NCBI RefSeq assembly: GCF_023507705.1 | Contig: NZ_JALBGD010000004.1 | Location: forward strand, 395,588 to 459,587 | Reading direction: 5' to 3' | Length of the DNA stretch: 64,000 nucleotides | From: Stappia sp. WLB 29 | GTDB taxonomy: Bacteria; Pseudomonadota; Alphaproteobacteria; Rhizobiales; Stappiaceae | Shown here: piece by piece, positions 1-11,347 of the stretch | How positions within the stretch are numbered: position 1 is the first letter of the stretch | Layout of the letters: each line of letters starts with the position of its first letter | Translations under genes and position numbers: made by a program | Notes under the pieces: model-generated | Databases searched by the model: none | Told to the model about the DNA's origin: nothing | What the model saw: the letters and a program-made list of their open reading frames with translations, nothing else

Positions 1-1830
1 GCCGCCGCCAAGGCCGGTAACGTCGACATTGCCCGTAGTAATGGTGGCGCCGGTCGTGCCGGAAAGATCGAAGCCGTCGCTGGATGCGCCCGCGCCGAGA
101 CCGTCGATCGTGGTTGTGCCGGTGAAGTTGAACGTGCCGCCGCCGGCGATGACGACGCCGTCGTCGCCGGTGTTGGCGGCCGTCAGGTTCGCGACATTGA
201 TGATCCCGCCATTATTGGCAAAGGACAGGGCATCCCCGGTTACGTTGGAGATGTTGATCGTCGAGAGATTCGTGGTGCCGGTGTTGTTGGCGATCGAGAT
301 GCCGTTGGTGCCGCCGTCGATGGTGATGCCCGACAGCGTTGCGGCTTCGTTGTTCAGGAAGATCGACGTGCCGGTGATGCCGCTGAAGGTGAGATTGCTC
401 AGCGAGGCGTTGGTCGCACCGGTGATGCTGACGCCGTCTGTGGCGTTCTGGATCGACAGGTTCGACAGCGTCACGTTCGAGACGTTGTTGCCGCCGATCA
501 CTGTGGCGCCGCCCTGCAGGGTGAGCCCGCGGATGAGGACGTCGTCGGCCAGGGTCACGGTGGTGACGCCCGGGTCGCCATCGATGGTGCCGGCGGTGCC
601 CGATGTCAGGAAGTTGGTGGTCAGCCCACTGGACAGGCGCACGGCGATGTTCTCGCCGCCGCCGACCAGGACCTGGCCGGACTGCATGGTGACGCCGGTC
701 GTGGTGACCGTGCCGTCGTCGCCCAGCACGACGACGATGCCGTCGGTGCCGGCGCTGGTGATGGCTGCTGAAAGGCTCGTCGGATCGATGAAGCTGCCGC
801 CGCCGCCGCCGGTCCGGTTGGCGTAGTAGATGCCGCCATAGACCCGGCCGGTGGTCGGGTTGACGACCGGAATGTTGGCCAGCGCAGACGAGCGGGCCCG
901 CGTGGCGGAGCGGATGCCCTTGTCGCGGCGAATGCCTTCTGCCATGCGCTCGCGGATCGGCGACAGACGCGAGCGGGTCTCGTCGCCGTCCGCGGTCTGG
1001 CCGGCATAGAGCGGCATGCGGAAGCGCGCGGACGCGATCGCGTCGAGCTCGTCGTCCTTGTCGTAGACGAGTTCGGCTCCCAGCGTCAGGCGCGAGCCGG
1101 ACAGGCCGAGAGCGTCGTTGATCTGGTATTCCAGGCCGAGACGGGCGCCGGTCTCCATCTTGTAGCCGCCGCGGTCGTAGACATAGCCGCCGACATAGGT
1201 GCGCAGTTTCTGGTTGTCGGAGAAGGGGGAATCGAAGAGGGCGCCGAGCTCGCCGGTCAAGCCGTAGAGGAGGCCTTCGGTCCGCTCGATCTGGGCACGC
1301 TGCTCCACCAGCTGGTTGTTGACGACGTTGACGCCGGTGGTCACGGTCCGGCTGTCGAGCACCTTTTTGCCGCCCAGCGGGATATGGGCGTTCAGGCGCA
1401 GATCGAAGATGGAGGTGAAGGCCTCGAGACCGACGGTGGCGCCGAGATGGTATTCATTGTTTTCGGTGCGAACGACATCGACGAAGGCGTTGGCGCCGAT
1501 CACCAGGTTGTCGGACACCAGCTCGCGCGCGCCGAAACCGACCGACATGGAGCCGCGCGCGTTCTCGCCGTAGTCGAGGCGCAGGTCGAGGAAGACCAAG
1601 CTGTCGCCGTCCTGTCCGACGGGCATGAACCCTTCGAGGAAGGCAGCGGCTTCCGTTCCCGCCTGGGCGCCAAGTTCACCCCATGCTCCCCAGTAGCGCT
1701 CGACCTGTGAGGTTGCATCCTGGGCAGCGGCGGAGCCGGTACCTGCGATGAGAGCCGCCACGCAGGACGTGGACAGCAACTCGCGACCGGAAACCGCGCG
1801 GAAGCGGCCATGGGGGAAACGGTATGAAAT
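1..1830 (-). CDS. Inverse autotransporter (intimin/invasin-type) beta-barrel protein with beta-helix passenger, C-terminus off window
   Basis: Reading the minus strand from about 1830 leftwards gives one open frame to base 1. It begins with a signal-peptide-like stretch (hydrophobic core, then GSAAAQDA at about 1740-1720). An inverse-autotransporter beta domain follows, with motifs such as FLEGFMPVGQDG, SVGFGARELVSDNLVIGANAF and LNAHIPLGGKK. From about base 850 a passenger of short repeats rich in N, T, G, I and L (for example NVTLSNLSIQNATDGVSI) looks like a right-handed beta-helix. Barrel-first order is the type Ve secretion layout, so the likely role is surface adhesion (inferred). There is no ATG, and no GTG or TTG at a good distance from a ribosome site. 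GGGAGG at about 1837-1842 sits before an in-frame ATT at 1830; in-frame TTG 1779 and GTG 1761 would shorten the signal peptide. The start used here is provisional. Confidence 0.8.
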   Translation of the reverse strand, partial: MSYRFPHGRFRAVSGRELLSTSCVAALIAGTGSAAAQDATSQVERYWGAWGELGAQAGTEAAAFLEGFMPVGQDGDSLVFLDLRLDYGENARGSMSVGFGARELVSDNLVIGANAFVDVVRTENNEYHLGATVGLEAFTSIFDLRLNAHIPLGGKKVLDSRTVTTGVNVVNNQLVEQRAQIERTEGLLYGLTGELGALFDSPFSDNQKLRTYVGGYVYDRGGYKMETGARLGLEYQINDALGLSGSRLTLGAELVYDKDDELDAIASARFRMPLYAGQTADGDETRSRLSPIRERMAEGIRRDKGIRSATRARSSALANIPVVNPTTGRVYGGIYYANRTGGGGGSFIDPTSLSAAITSAGTDGIVVVLGDDGTVTTTGVTMQSGQVLVGGGENIAVRLSSGLTTNFLTSGTAGTIDGDPGVTTVTLADDVLIRGLTLQGGATVIGGNNVSNVTLSNLSIQNATDGVSITGATNASLSNLTFSGITGTSIFLNNEAATLSGITIDGGTNGISIANNTGTTNLSTINISNVTGDALSFANNGGIINVANLTAANTGDDGVVIAGGGTFNFTGTTTIDGLGAGASSDGFDLSGTTGATITTGNVDVTGLGGG

Positions 1831-2102
1831 GACACCCTCCCAAGGTGTGCATGAAGATATGCAAACAAATTCGGCACGCGCAAAAGTGGTAGCGTGCTGA
1901 CACGTACTTTCACCAAGCTGCTGCCGCTTGCAATCGCCACGTGCATGAAAGAGGCGGTCTTGTAAGGAATCGTTAAGGCCTGTTGCCCCGATGTGACACT
2001 TGCAGTCATCGCCGTTACGGCTGCGTTATCGCCTGGACTTTGCTACCAAGGGTGCGCAGAGCCCAAATCGTCGCGTCTCGCCGAATTTGCCAGGAGAAGA
2101 GC

Positions 2103-2594
2103 TTGAGCCACGTGCTGATGCCTGAACCGCTGACCCGGGAGGCCTTTGCTCCCTTCGGCGATGTGGTCGAAGCCCGCCATGAGGCGAGCCACCTCATCAA
2201 CGAGGGGCGCACCCGCAGGTTCCATGCACTCGCCGAGGCCGACCCCGGCCCCGAGGGCAAGCCGATCCTCTCGATCTTTCGGGGCACGCCGTGGCCCAGC
2301 CCCATCGCGATACGGATGCTGGAGCGCCATCCGCTCGGCAGCCAGGCTTTCGTTCCGATGCAGCAGCATGCGTGGCTGGTGGTTGTCGCAAGCCAGGCGC
2401 GCCCCGGCGATTGCCGCTGCTTTCTCGCGCGCGGCGACCAGGGTGTCCAGATCGCCCGCGGCGTCTGGCATCACCCGCTGCTGGTGCTTCAGCCCATGCA
2501 GGACTTTCTGGTCGTCGACCGCAGCGGGCCGGGCGTCAACCTCGAGGAAGTGTTCTTCCCCGAGGGTGAGAGCGTGGTGATCGCGCCGGTCTGA
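2103..2594 (+). CDS. allA: Ureidoglycolate lyase (AllA)
   Basis: The 163-residue product matches AllA, which splits ureidoglycolate into glyoxylate and urea in purine/allantoin breakdown. Conserved stretches are REAFAPFGDVVE near the N-terminus, ERHPLGSQAFVPM in the middle and GVWHHPLLVL near residue 120, in the order seen in E. coli AllA, at the same length. The TTG at 2103 is chosen as start because AGGAGA lies just upstream and the N-terminus then aligns with the family; a longer open frame extends back to 1983 but adds unrelated sequence. No other allantoin genes are near, so the gene stands alone, head-to-head with the adhesin and tail-to-tail with the TRAP operon. Confidence 0.88.
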   Translation: MSHVLMPEPLTREAFAPFGDVVEARHEASHLINEGRTRRFHALAEADPGPEGKPILSIFRGTPWPSPIAIRMLERHPLGSQAFVPMQQHAWLVVVASQARPGDCRCFLARGDQGVQIARGVWHHPLLVLQPMQDFLVVDRSGPGVNLEEVFFPEGESVVIAPV

Positions 2595-2613
2595 ACCTGC
2601 AAGGGTCTCGCGA

Positions 2614-4164
2614 TCAGAAGATCAGGCCGGGGAGGGTGGTCGCGATCTGCGGCAACAGCCAGACCAGGCCGATGCCGGCGATCTGCAACGCGATGAAGGG
2701 AATGACGCCCTGGTAGATCTGCCCGGTCGTCACTTCCGGAGGAGCCGCACCGCGCAGGTAGAAGAGCGAGAATCCGAAGGGCGGGGTCAGGAACGAGGTC
2801 TGCAGGTTGATCGCGATCAGGATCGACAGCCAGACCGGGTCGTGGCCCATCAGGATCAGCACCGGCGCCACCAGCGGCAGCAGGATCACCGAGATCTCGA
2901 CGAAATCGAGGAAGAAGCCGAGCAGGAAGACCAGCGCCATGACGAAGAGCAGGGCAGCGTCCGGGCCGCCGGGCATGTTGGTCAGGAATTCCTCGATCCG
3001 GTGATCGCCGCCGAGCCCGCGGAAGACGAGAGAGAAGATGCTGGCGGTGATGATGGTGGCGAAGATCATCGTCGTCACGGACAGGGTCGAATTCATCACC
3101 GGCTTCAGCACGTCGGCGCGGAAGGTGCGAGCAAGCGCCTGCAGGATCGCGGCGGCCGAGACGATGACAAGCAGCGTTGCGAGAGCGCCGGCCGCCCAGT
3201 CGAGCGGGCCGACGTCGCTGCGTTGCAGGCGAACGGGATGGACCGAGATCAGCACTGCGAGCAGGGCGAGGCTCGCCGCGCCGGCGACCACCAGCTTGCG
3301 GTTGCCGTTGCCGAAGCGGGCGGAGGCCATCAGCAGCGCACCGATGGCGCCGACGGCCGCGGCCTCGCCCGGCGTCGCGATGCCGCCGAGGATCGAGCCG
3401 AGCACGGCGATGATGAGCAGCACCGGCGGCAGGATGGCCCCGGAAATCTCCCGCGCCGAGGGGCGCTCGCCCTCATGCTGCATGGCCGGGGCGGAGGCCG
3501 GCGACAACCAGGCCTTGACGAGCAGGTAGACGATGTAGATCGCGACCAGCATCAGGCCCGGCAGCAGGGCTGCTGCGAACACCTGGCCGACCGAGATGGT
3601 CTCGATGGTGAACTTGCCCTGCCGGAACTGCGCCTGCTGATAGGCGTTCGACATAACGTCGGAGAGAATGATCAGCAGGGTGGAGGGCGGAATGATCTGG
3701 CCGAGCGTGCCGGAGGTGCAGACGATGCCGGATGCCAGCCGCGCGTCGTAGCCGTTGCGCAGCATGGTCGGCAGCGCAATGAGGCCCATCGCCACGACGG
3801 TGGCGCCGACAATGCCGGTGGAGGCGGCAAGCAAGGCGCCGACCAGCACGACGGAGATGCCGAGGCCGCCGCGCAAAGTGCCGAACAGCCGGCCGGCGGT
3901 CTCCAGCAGGTCCTCGGCGATGCGGCTTTTTTCCAGCACCACGCCCATGAAGACGAAGAGTGGGATGGCGATCAGCACGTCGTTGGTCATCACGCCGAAG
4001 ACGCGTTGGCCGAGCGCGCCGAGCAGGCTCATGTCGAACTGGCCGGTGAAATGGCCGAGAATGGCAAAGAGCGTTGCGATGCCCGCGAGGATGAAGGACA
4101 CCGGATAGCCGATGAGGATCGCAATGATCAGCGCGGCGAACATCAGGAGGTCGAGCGGCAGCAT
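2614..4164 (-). CDS. dctM: TRAP transporter large permease DctM
   Basis: Large membrane subunit of a tripartite ATP-independent periplasmic transporter, which uses an ion gradient to import the solute delivered by the DctP protein. It starts MLPLDLLMFAALIIAIL and shows family motifs such as IAIPLFVFMGVVLEKS, STGIVGATVVAMG and NLQTSFLTPPFGFSLFYLRG. At 516 residues it is clearly longer than the usual roughly 430. The extra length lies about residues 285-350 and adds hydrophobic segments (VVAGAASLALLAVLI and WAAGALATLLVIVSAAAIL). Long DctM versions of this kind usually accompany binding proteins of the 2-oxoacid/mannitol-chloroaromatic class. Its ATG shares one base with the dctQ stop (TGATG), so translation is coupled. 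Confidence 0.92.
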   Translation of the reverse strand: MLPLDLLMFAALIIAILIGYPVSFILAGIATLFAILGHFTGQFDMSLLGALGQRVFGVMTNDVLIAIPLFVFMGVVLEKSRIAEDLLETAGRLFGTLRGGLGISVVLVGALLAASTGIVGATVVAMGLIALPTMLRNGYDARLASGIVCTSGTLGQIIPPSTLLIILSDVMSNAYQQAQFRQGKFTIETISVGQVFAAALLPGLMLVAIYIVYLLVKAWLSPASAPAMQHEGERPSAREISGAILPPVLLIIAVLGSILGGIATPGEAAAVGAIGALLMASARFGNGNRKLVVAGAASLALLAVLISVHPVRLQRSDVGPLDWAAGALATLLVIVSAAAILQALARTFRADVLKPVMNSTLSVTTMIFATIITASIFSLVFRGLGGDHRIEEFLTNMPGGPDAALLFVMALVFLLGFFLDFVEISVILLPLVAPVLILMGHDPVWLSILIAINLQTSFLTPPFGFSLFYLRGAAPPEVTTGQIYQGVIPFIALQIAGIGLVWLLPQIATTLPGLIF

Positions 4165-4703
4165 CAGGCGCGGGTCCCATTGTCGGAAGCGGCGGTGGCA
4201 TCCTGCGGCGCCAGAAGGCGCGAGATGTCACGCAGCAGGCAGGCGATACCTTGAACGGCCAGCAGCACGCAGAAGGCGGGCACCAGCGACTTGAGCAGGA
4301 AGGAGGCCGGAATGCCGCCGACCGAGATGGCGCCTTCCATGACGGACCAGGAATTGCGGACCGACGGCCAGGACCACCACAGGAGGATCGCCAGCGAGGG
4401 CAGCAGGAAGATCACGGCGCCCAGGGCGTCGATGGCTGCGCGGCCGCGCGTCCCGAGTTTCGCGTAGAAGATGTCGACGCGCACGTGGCCGTCGACGAGC
4501 AGCGTGTAGCCCGCGCCGAGCATGAACAGGGCGGCATGCATGTAGAGCACGCCCTCGTTCAGGAAAATGAAGCTGATGCCGTAGACGTAGCGCAGCACCA
4601 CCACGCCGAACTGCAGCAACACCATGAAGAGCGCGAGCCAGCGCACCAGGGCGCCGACGGAGCGGTTGATCAGGTCGAGCCTGTCTGCAAGGCGGGCAAG
4701 CAC
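4164..4703 (-). CDS. dctQ: TRAP transporter small permease DctQ
   Basis: Small membrane subunit of the TRAP transporter, 179 residues with four predicted membrane segments (around LALFMVLLQFGVVVLRYVYG, GVLYMHAALFMLGAGYTLL, LGAVIFLLPSLAILLWWS and FLLKSLVPAFCVLLAVQ). The motif NEGVLYMHAALFMLGAGYTL and the pattern of helices are typical of DctQ. The start is a GTG at 4703 preceded by AGGACAAGG; no ATG is available nearby. It is the middle gene of dctP-dctQ-dctM, 131 bases after the binding protein, with an inverted repeat in that gap. Confidence 0.9.
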   Translation of the reverse strand: MLARLADRLDLINRSVGALVRWLALFMVLLQFGVVVLRYVYGISFIFLNEGVLYMHAALFMLGAGYTLLVDGHVRVDIFYAKLGTRGRAAIDALGAVIFLLPSLAILLWWSWPSVRNSWSVMEGAISVGGIPASFLLKSLVPAFCVLLAVQGIACLLRDISRLLAPQDATAASDNGTRA

Positions 4704-4786
4704 GGGCCTTGTCCTCTCGTGCGGGCGATCAGGGAGGGGATCGCGAGCCGATGACCGGCCCGCGACCTTTGGGACAGCGGGTGCCG

Positions 4787-4811
4787 GGGTCCGGAACCGC
4801 TGCCCGGACCC
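4787..4811 (-). promoter_or_regulatory. Intercistronic stem-loop between dctP and dctQ
   Basis: GGGTCCGG and CCGGACCC form a perfect 8-bp inverted repeat with a 9-base loop, placed just after the dctP stop on the transcribed strand. No T-run follows, so it is not a classical terminator. Stem-loops in this position often stabilise the upstream part of the mRNA and give more binding protein than permease; that role is inference. Confidence 0.5.
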
Positions 4812-4834
4812 TAGCAGGTTTTACCGAGGCCCGC

Positions 4835-5932
4835 TCAGTACTTGTAGTCCATCGCGCGGGCGTTCATCTGCCCGTTGTCGGCGTAGACCATGTAGTCGGC
4901 GACCGAGGCGCGATAGGCGAGGAAGCTCTCGACGATCCGGCGCACCAGCTCGTCGTCGTTCTCGCGCAGCTCGCCGATCACCTCGCCAGCAGCATTGCCC
5001 ATGGCGACGATGACGTCGTCGGGCAGCTTCTTCACCTGCACGCCCTGTTCGGCGACGAGCTGCTGAAGGGCCATCGCATGCTTGGTCGTGTACTCGGTCC
5101 AGACCGGGTTGTAGAGCGACTCGCAAGCCAGCGCGACGGCCTGCTGCAGGTCTTCCGGCAGCGCGTCATAGGCGGCCTTGTTGACCGCGCATTCCTCGGC
5201 CGAGGACGGCTCGCCGACGCCCGGCCAGTAGTAGTTCTTGGCGACCTGCTGGAAGCCGAGGGCGGAATCGGACCAGGGACCGATGAACTCGCCCGCATCG
5301 AGCGCGCCCGACTGCAGCGCCTGGAACATGTCGCGCCCGCCCATCGCCTGCACGGCCATGCCGAGCTTGGCGCACATTTCCGAGGCGAGGCCGGTGGTGC
5401 GGAAGCGCAGGCCCTTGAGGTCGTCAACGGAGTTGATCTCGTTGCGGAACCAGCCGGCCCACTGTGGACCGGAGTTGCCGCACAGGAACGGCTTCAGACC
5501 GAAGCGGCCGTAGATCTCGTCGTAGAGCGCCTGGCCGCCGCCATGGGCGAGCCAGCCGAACTGCTCGTCCGCTCGCAGGCCGAACGGCTGCGAGCCGAAC
5601 AGCAGGATGCCCTTGGACTTGGAACCCCAGTAGGCCGGAACCGCGTGATAAAGCTCGGCGGTGCCTTCCGCTACGGCGTCGAATACGCCATTGCCCGGCA
5701 CCAACTCGCCGGCGGCATAGAGCTGCACCTCGATGCGGCCGCCCGACAGGGCGGTGATGCGGTCGGCGAGCATCTGCGCGGCAACGCCCGGTCCCGGCAG
5801 GTTCTTCGGCCAGGCGGTGACCATCTTCCAGCGCTTCACGTCCTGGGCGATGGCCGGGGCCGCGAGGGCTCCGGTGGCGGCGGTGGCGACGGCGCCGACA
5901 CCGGCGGTCTTGAGGAAATCACGTCTCTTCAT
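4835..5932 (-). CDS. dctP: TRAP transporter solute-binding protein DctP, TakP-like, Tat-exported
   Basis: Periplasmic binding protein of 365 residues that captures the solute for DctQM. It starts MKRRDFLKTAGVGAVATAAT, a twin-arginine signal, cleaved near ALAAPAIAQ; the ATG at 5932 is chosen because of this signal, although the frame is open further upstream. The mature part (KRWKMVTAWPKNLPGPGVAA, YHAVPAYWGSKSKG, GLRFRTTGLASEMCAKLGM, ALQSGALDAGEFIGPW, YWPGVGEPSS) resembles the TakP/mannitol-chloroaromatic type, whose known members bind 2-oxoacids such as pyruvate. The gene follows hutU by 82 bases on the same strand with no clear terminator, so it may be read through from the hut operon. The true substrate is unknown. 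Confidence 0.9.
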   Translation of the reverse strand: MKRRDFLKTAGVGAVATAATGALAAPAIAQDVKRWKMVTAWPKNLPGPGVAAQMLADRITALSGGRIEVQLYAAGELVPGNGVFDAVAEGTAELYHAVPAYWGSKSKGILLFGSQPFGLRADEQFGWLAHGGGQALYDEIYGRFGLKPFLCGNSGPQWAGWFRNEINSVDDLKGLRFRTTGLASEMCAKLGMAVQAMGGRDMFQALQSGALDAGEFIGPWSDSALGFQQVAKNYYWPGVGEPSSAEECAVNKAAYDALPEDLQQAVALACESLYNPVWTEYTTKHAMALQQLVAEQGVQVKKLPDDVIVAMGNAAGEVIGELRENDDELVRRIVESFLAYRASVADYMVYADNGQMNARAMDYKY

Positions 5933-6014
5933 GGCAGCACAGTCCTCTGGTTGGTTTTCCTTCACAGCATCATGAGGCCTTTCCGGCCCTTTGAACGTCC
6001 CGCGGACCCGTTCC

Positions 6015-7684
<1,670 letters not shown>

Positions 7685-7688
<4 letters not shown>

Positions 7689-8503
7689 GTGTTTCCTCCA
7701 GAGACAAGCGACCCGTCGAGCGCGAGGCGTTCCAGACGGGTGAGAAGGGTCTTGAGATGGATGCGAAGGGCGCTCGCCTTCGCCTCGTCATAGGCGAAGG
7801 GTGCGCTTTCGCTTGCCAGATGGGTCGACTGGGCGAGCTCCATCTGGATGGCGTGGACATTGTCCGCAGGCCGGCCGTAGTGGCGGGTGGTCCAGCCGCC
7901 CTTGAAACGGCCGTTGAGGACGCTGGAATAGCCCTGCGCCCCGCCACAGACCTCGACGGCGGCCTGCTCGATCAGGGGGTGGCAGGTTGCACCGCCATTC
8001 GTGCCGATGTTGAAGTCCGGCAGCGTGCCCTCGAACAGGAAGGGGATGTGCGAGCGGATCGAGTGGCAGTCGTAAAGGATGGCGACGCCGTGGATCGCCT
8101 TCACCCGCTGGATCTCGGCCGCAAGCGCTGCGTGATAGGGCGCGTGGAAGGCCTCGCGCCGGGCAGCCAAGTCGGCTTCGGTCGGGGCCTCGCCGTCCTT
8201 CCAGATCGGAACGCCGTCGAAATCCGTCTCCGGCACGAGGCCGGTGGTGTTCTGGCCCGGATAAAGGCTCGCGCCGGCAGGGTCCCGGTTGGCGTCGACC
8301 ACGTATCGATGGAAGGTCGCGCGGACCGTGGTGGCATCGTCCAGCAGGCCGTCATAGAGCAGGTGGATGTGCCAGTCCGTGTCGGCGAGCTCCAGCCCGC
8401 GTGCATTGAGCCTTGCTGAGATCTCCTCCGGCACATGAGTGCCCGTGTGGGGCAGGCCGAGGACGATCGGGCTCGTACCTTTGCGGATCTCGACGGGCGT
8501 CAT
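7685..8503 (-). CDS. hutG: N-formylglutamate amidohydrolase
   Basis: Last step of the five-step histidine route: hydrolysis of N-formylglutamate to glutamate and formate, following HutF. The 272-residue protein shows [32 protein letters not shown] and [11 protein letters not shown], typical of the FGase family with metal-binding His and Asp residues. ATG at 8503 overlaps the hutH stop (ATGA). The same frame is open far upstream through hutH, but that part is a shadow. Presence of hutF opposite supports this formylglutamate branch rather than formimidoylglutamase. Confidence 0.95.
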
Positions 8504-10047
8504 GCGGCCTCTCCCAGCGACAGCAGGGCCGTTTCGCTCGCCGCCGCGACGACCTCGCGGCTGGCGACGAGGTGGGCTGCGACCTGAAGGTCGGGCGCCA
8601 TGTAGCGGTCGGCCTCCAGCGGGGGCACATACTGGCGCAGCCGGGCGACGGCGGCGGCCAGCGGCGCGCTGGTGGCGAGCGGGGCACGGTGCTCGATGCC
8701 TTCGGCCGCGCATAGCATCTCGACGCCGAGGATGACGGCGAGATTGGCGTTCATCCGCTCCAGCCGCCGTGCGCCATGGGCGGCCATCGAGACATGGTCT
8801 TCCTGGTTGGCGCTGGTCGGGGTGGAATCGATGGAGCAGGGATGTGCGAGGTGCTTGTTCTCGCTCATCAAGGCTGCCGTCGTTACCTCGGCGATCATCA
8901 TGCCGGAGTTGAGGCCGGGATCGCGGGCAAGGAAGGGCGGCAGGTCGAAGGACAGCGTCGGATCGACCATCAGCGCCACCCGGCGCTGGGCGATGGCGCC
9001 GAGTTCGGCAATCGCCAGCGCGATCTGGTCGGCGGCGAAGGCGACCGGCTCGGCGTGGAAGTTGCCGCCGGAGACGATGCGCCCCTCGTCGATCAGCACC
9101 AGCGGGTTGTCGGTCGCCGCATTCGCCTCGATCTCCAGCGTGCGGCCGGCCATGCGCAGAAGGTCGACGCAAGCGCCGGCGACCTGCGGCTGGCAGCGGA
9201 TGCAATAGGGGTCCTGCACGCGGCTGTCGCCGGTGCGGTGGCTCTCGCGGATCTGCGAGCCTTCCATCAGGGCGCGCATGGCGCTCGCGACCTCGATCTG
9301 GCCGCGATGGCCGCGAAGCGCGTGGATTTCCGGCAGCAGCGGGGCGGTCGAGCCCATGATCGCGTCGGTGGACAGGCTCGCGGTGAGCAGCGTCGCTTCC
9401 GCCAGCCGCCAGGCTGCGAACAGGCCCGTGAGCGCGCAGGCGGTGGAGAACTGGGTGCCGTTGATGAGGCCGAGACCTTCCTTCGGGCCGAGCACGACCG
9501 GCGTGAGCCCCGCCTTGTCCAGCGCGGCGCGGCCGGGCATGCGCGTGCCCTGATACTCCGCCTCGCCTTCGCCGATCAGCACGGCGGTCATGTGAGCGAG
9601 CGGGGCAAGGTCGCCGGAGGCGCCGACCGACCCTTGCGAGGGAACGCAAGGGGTGATGCCGCCGGCGAGGCAGTCCTCGATGAGCTTCAGCACCTGGAAG
9701 CGCACACCCGAGGCGCCGCGTCCGAGCGACAGCAGCTTCAGCACCATCATCAGCCGTGTGGTCGCGCCGTCCAGCAACTCGCCGACGCCGCAGCAGTGGG
9801 AGAGGATCAGGTTGCGCTGGAGCGTCGCCGTATCGCTGCTCGCGATCTTGACGCTGGCGAGCTTGCCGAAGCCGGTGTTGACGCCGTAGACGGCTTCCTC
9901 GCCCATGGCGGCCGCAGCGACCCGCTCGGCCGCGCGCTCGATGGCAGGCTGCGCGGCACGGTCGATGCGGGCGGCGAGGTCTTCGCGATAGATGCGTTCG
10001 AGCTGGGCGAGCGTGACGCTGCCCGGCGTGAGGGTCATGACGCTCAT
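8500..10047 (-). CDS. hutH: Histidine ammonia-lyase
   Basis: First step of histidine catabolism, giving urocanate and ammonia. The 515-residue protein has the Ala143-Ser144-Gly145 triad inside [15 protein letters not shown], which cyclises to the MIO electrophile. Other signatures are [11 protein letters not shown] near residue 54 and [14 protein letters not shown] and [10 protein letters not shown] further on. The ATG at 10047 is chosen because it overlaps the hutI stop (ATGA) and gives the family length; the frame is open further upstream but without homology. Confidence 0.97.
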   Translation of the reverse strand: MSVMTLTPGSVTLAQLERIYREDLAARIDRAAQPAIERAAERVAAAAMGEEAVYGVNTGFGKLASVKIASSDTATLQRNLILSHCCGVGELLDGATTRLMMVLKLLSLGRGASGVRFQVLKLIEDCLAGGITPCVPSQGSVGASGDLAPLAHMTAVLIGEGEAEYQGTRMPGRAALDKAGLTPVVLGPKEGLGLINGTQFSTACALTGLFAAWRLAEATLLTASLSTDAIMGSTAPLLPEIHALRGHRGQIEVASAMRALMEGSQIRESHRTGDSRVQDPYCIRCQPQVAGACVDLLRMAGRTLEIEANAATDNPLVLIDEGRIVSGGNFHAEPVAFAADQIALAIAELGAIAQRRVALMVDPTLSFDLPPFLARDPGLNSGMMIAEVTTAALMSENKHLAHPCSIDSTPTSANQEDHVSMAAHGARRLERMNANLAVILGVEMLCAAEGIEHRAPLATSAPLAAAVARLRQYVPPLEADRYMAPDLQVAAHLVASREVVAAASETALLSLGEAA

Positions 10048-11279
10048 TGTGCGCCTCCGAAAATGCGTTCGTGCAGCGGGTTGAAGCCGATGCGGTAGGT
10101 CAGCTCGGCCGGCTCCGCGACATCCCAAACGGCAAGGTCGGCACGCTTGCCGGCCTCGACGGTGCCGATCTCGCCAGCAAGGCCGAGCGCCCGTGCCGCC
10201 TCGCGGGTCGTACCGGCAAGGCACTCTTCCGGCGTGAGGCGGAATAGGGTCGCGCCCATGTTCATGGCAAGCAGCAGCGAGGTCAGCGGCGAGGACCCGG
10301 GATTGCAGTCGGTGGCAAGGGCGATCGGCACGCCGGCTGCGCGCAAGGCGGCGACGGGAGGCGCCTGCGTCTCCCGCAGCGTGAAGAAGGCGCCGGGCAG
10401 CAGCACGGCGACGGTGCCGGAGGTCGCCATCGCATCGACGCCGTCCTGCCCGAGATATTCGAGGTGATCAGCCGACAGGGCGCCGTATTGTGCGGCGAGC
10501 TTGGCTCCGCCCAGATCGGACAGCTGTTCGGCATGCAGTTTGATCGGGAGGCCGAGCGCTTTTGCGCGGTCGAAGACCTGCGCCATCTCTGCCGGGGAAA
10601 AGGCGATGCCTTCGCAGAAGCCGTCGACGGCGTCGACAAGACCCGCCGCATGCGCCGCCTTGAGGCCCGGCAGCGCAACCTCGTCGAGATAGGCCTGCGA
10701 GCGGCCCTTGTATTCGGCCGGCACCGCATGGGCGGCGAGCCAGGACGTGACGACGCGCACGCCGCGTTCCCGCCCCAGGCGCCGGGCGGCTGCGAGCATG
10801 CGCATCTCGTCGGCAATCGTCAGGCCGTAGCCCGACTTGATCTCGATGGTGGTGACGCCTTCGCCGATCAGCGTGTCGAGCCGGGGCAGGGCGGAAGCGA
10901 CGAGATCGTTCTCGCTCGCTGCACGCGTCGCCGCGACGGTGGAGACGATGCCGCCGCCGGCGCGGGCGATCTCCTCGTAGCTTGCGCCCTCGAGGCGAAG
11001 CTCGAACTCGCGGGCCCGGTTGCCGCCATGGACGATATGGGTGTGACAGTCGACGAGGCCGGGAGTGACGAGGCGCCCGTCCAAGGACCGGGACGACCAG
11101 GACGCAAATTTTGCGGGCAGATCGGCGGCGCTGCCGCACCAGGCGATGCGGCCGTCGGAACCGATTGCGACAGCGCCGTTCTCGACGAGGCCATAGGGGA
11201 CGGTGCCCGCGACCATGGTCGCAAGACGCAGGGCGGTCAGGACCTCGCCGGCGGCGGATCCGGGCGCAGTTTCTGGCAT
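10044..11279 (-). CDS. hutI: Imidazolonepropionase
   Basis: Opens the imidazolone ring of the HutU product to N-formimidoyl-L-glutamate. The 411-residue amidohydrolase carries [19 protein letters not shown] (metal-binding HxH), [24 protein letters not shown] and [12 protein letters not shown], all standard for HutI. ATG at 11279 is preceded by GGAGGGG. It is the first gene of the minus-strand operon, and its promoter region with a HutC-like palindrome is shared with divergent hutF. Confidence 0.96.
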   Translation of the reverse strand: MPETAPGSAAGEVLTALRLATMVAGTVPYGLVENGAVAIGSDGRIAWCGSAADLPAKFASWSSRSLDGRLVTPGLVDCHTHIVHGGNRAREFELRLEGASYEEIARAGGGIVSTVAATRAASENDLVASALPRLDTLIGEGVTTIEIKSGYGLTIADEMRMLAAARRLGRERGVRVVTSWLAAHAVPAEYKGRSQAYLDEVALPGLKAAHAAGLVDAVDGFCEGIAFSPAEMAQVFDRAKALGLPIKLHAEQLSDLGGAKLAAQYGALSADHLEYLGQDGVDAMATSGTVAVLLPGAFFTLRETQAPPVAALRAAGVPIALATDCNPGSSPLTSLLLAMNMGATLFRLTPEECLAGTTREAARALGLAGEIGTVEAGKRADLAVWDVAEPAELTYRIGFNPLHERIFGGAQ

Positions 11280-11347
11280 GACCCCTCCCAGGGATGCCGG
11301 TCGAAAGCTCTTCCGGCGGGCCGCAATATGTGTTTGTTTAATTACGA

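Noticed and set aside
29-826. Long forward open frame rich in Pro, Val and Thr
   Set aside because: It is the antisense shadow of the inverse autotransporter; its composition is non-protein-like, while the minus strand shows clear adhesin motifs.
2842-4254. 470-codon forward open frame opposite dctM and dctQ
   Set aside because: Made of Asp, His, Gln, Arg and Gly repeats typical of antisense to a membrane protein gene in GC-rich DNA; the minus strand has real TRAP motifs.
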